Source: Microbacterium proteolyticum (GTDB lineage: Bacteria > Actinomycetota > Actinomycetes > Actinomycetales > Microbacteriaceae). Taken from it: a stretch of DNA of 64,000 bases. Both the position numbers and the translations under genes were made by a program. This document shows, piece by piece, positions 63,499-64,000 of the stretch (position 1 is the stretch's first letter; each line of letters starts with the position of its first letter). The notes below the pieces were generated by a model. That model was not told the DNA's origin, searched no databases, and worked only from the letters and a program-made list of their open reading frames with translations. The DNA is taken from positions 1 to 64,000 of the forward strand of contig NZ_JAUSZZ010000001.1 in the NCBI RefSeq assembly GCF_030818075.1, written 5' to 3'.

Positions 63499-64000
63499 AT
63501 GACCCACGACCATGCGCGACGTGGCGAAGGCGGCCGGCGTCTCGGTCGCGACCGTGTCGCACGTCGTCAACGACAAGCCCGGCGCCCGCATCGGCGAAGA
63601 CGCGCGGCGCCGGGTGCAGGAGGCCATCGTCGCCCTGGGCTACCGCCCGAACGCGCTGGCGAAGACGCTGTCGGAGGGGAGCTCGCGCTTCATCGGGCTG
63701 GTGGCGGATGCCATCGCCACCACGCCCTTCGCCGGGCAGATCATCCACGGCGCCCAGGACGAGGCCTGGCGGCACGGTTTCGTGCTGCTCGTGGCCAACA
63801 CCGAGGGCAACGCCGCCGCCGAGAACGACGCGATCGCGATGATGCTGGAGCACCAAGTGCGCGGCATCCTGTACTCCACCTGGTACCACCGCGAGATCGA
63901 GGTGCCGCCGCCGCTGCAGCACACCGAGACGGTGCTGGTGAACTGCTTCGCCGCCGACGACTCCTTCGCCGCCGTCGTCCCCGACGAGGAGCAAGGGGGA
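63499..64000 (+). CDS. LacI-family regulator, truncated by window end and apparently frameshifted at its start
   Basis: The HTH MRDVAKAAGVSVATVSHVVN and hinge ALGYRPNALAKTLSE lead into a sugar-binding domain that runs off the right edge. The ribosome site GCGAGG fits ATG 63499, which is one frame off; the HTH frame begins at ATG 63512, which lacks a site. Removing one C at about 63510-63511 would give MTHDMRDVAKAAG. It lies 16 bases after permease 2 and probably regulates the ABC/GH32 operon. Confidence 0.85.
   Translation, partial: MTHDHARRGEGGRRLGRDRVARRQRQARRPHRRRRAAPGAGGHRRPGLPPERAGEDAVGGELALHRAGGGCHRHHALRRADHPRRPGRGLAARFRAARGQHRGQRRRRERRDRDDAGAPSARHPVLHLVPPRDRGAAAAAAHRDGAGELLRRRRLLRRRRPRRGARG

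Noticed and set aside
1..64000. tRNA, rRNA, prophage or plasmid-origin features
   Set aside because: I looked for cloverleaf ends, integrases, phage structural genes and iteron clusters and saw none; short RNAs could be missed without a covariance search.

Overview
The window is ordinary high-GC actinobacterial chromosome, most likely from a Microbacteriaceae member such as Microbacterium. This rests on the strong G/C bias at third codon positions, many GTG starts, frequent leaderless starts with a TANNNT box a few bases upstream, and a DUF7882-type protein. It is inference from features, not a database match. I see no rRNA, tRNA, CRISPR array, phage or insertion sequence.

Region 1 (1-7400) is an accessory module resembling the mycobacterial iniBAC locus. 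It holds the end of a LuxR-type regulator, an IniB-like protein, a small membrane protein, two dynamin-like GTPases and two Asn/Asp/Ser-rich proteins. The IniB-like protein and both Asn/Asp-rich proteins share one conserved block, so the parts probably work together, plausibly in envelope stress and membrane remodelling.

Region 2 (7400-22800) is core housekeeping, nearly all on the minus strand: rplM-rpsI-glmM, then coaA, glmS, acpS, alr, tsaE, tsaB, rimI and tsaD. These cover ribosomal proteins, amino-sugar and D-alanine supply for peptidoglycan, CoA and ACP activation, and the tRNA t6A modification system. A methyltransferase, a Ppx/GppA phosphatase and two alpha/beta hydrolases are interspersed.

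Region 3 (22900-35200) is mixed: a lipoprotein, a CNNM/CorC-type transporter behind a short leader ORF, an OhrR-Ohr peroxide-defence pair, a PIG-L deacetylase, a PEBP protein, two exopolysaccharide genes (a priming sugar transferase and UDP-glucose dehydrogenase), a YihY membrane protein and an AarF/UbiB kinase.

Region 4 (35200-49700) contains regulators and small proteins: an XRE regulator, a large ATPase-LuxR regulator, a DUF998 membrane protein, an aldo/keto reductase, a MarR-transglutaminase pair beside the DUF7882 gene, a lipase-like hydrolase, and a TetR/MMPL exporter pair.

Region 5 (49700-64000) is a fructan (levan/sucrose) locus bounded by two LacI-type regulators. A secreted GH68 enzyme can build levan from sucrose. 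A divergent operon encodes two sortase-type surface proteins and a membrane-anchored GH32 hydrolase. A PTS IIBCA permease, a cytoplasmic GH32 and a sugar ABC importer lacking its own ATPase handle uptake and breakdown.

Five genes each appear to carry one extra base (near 12000, 53003, 59505, 62503 and 63511). That uniform pattern suggests assembly errors more than five independent pseudogenes.
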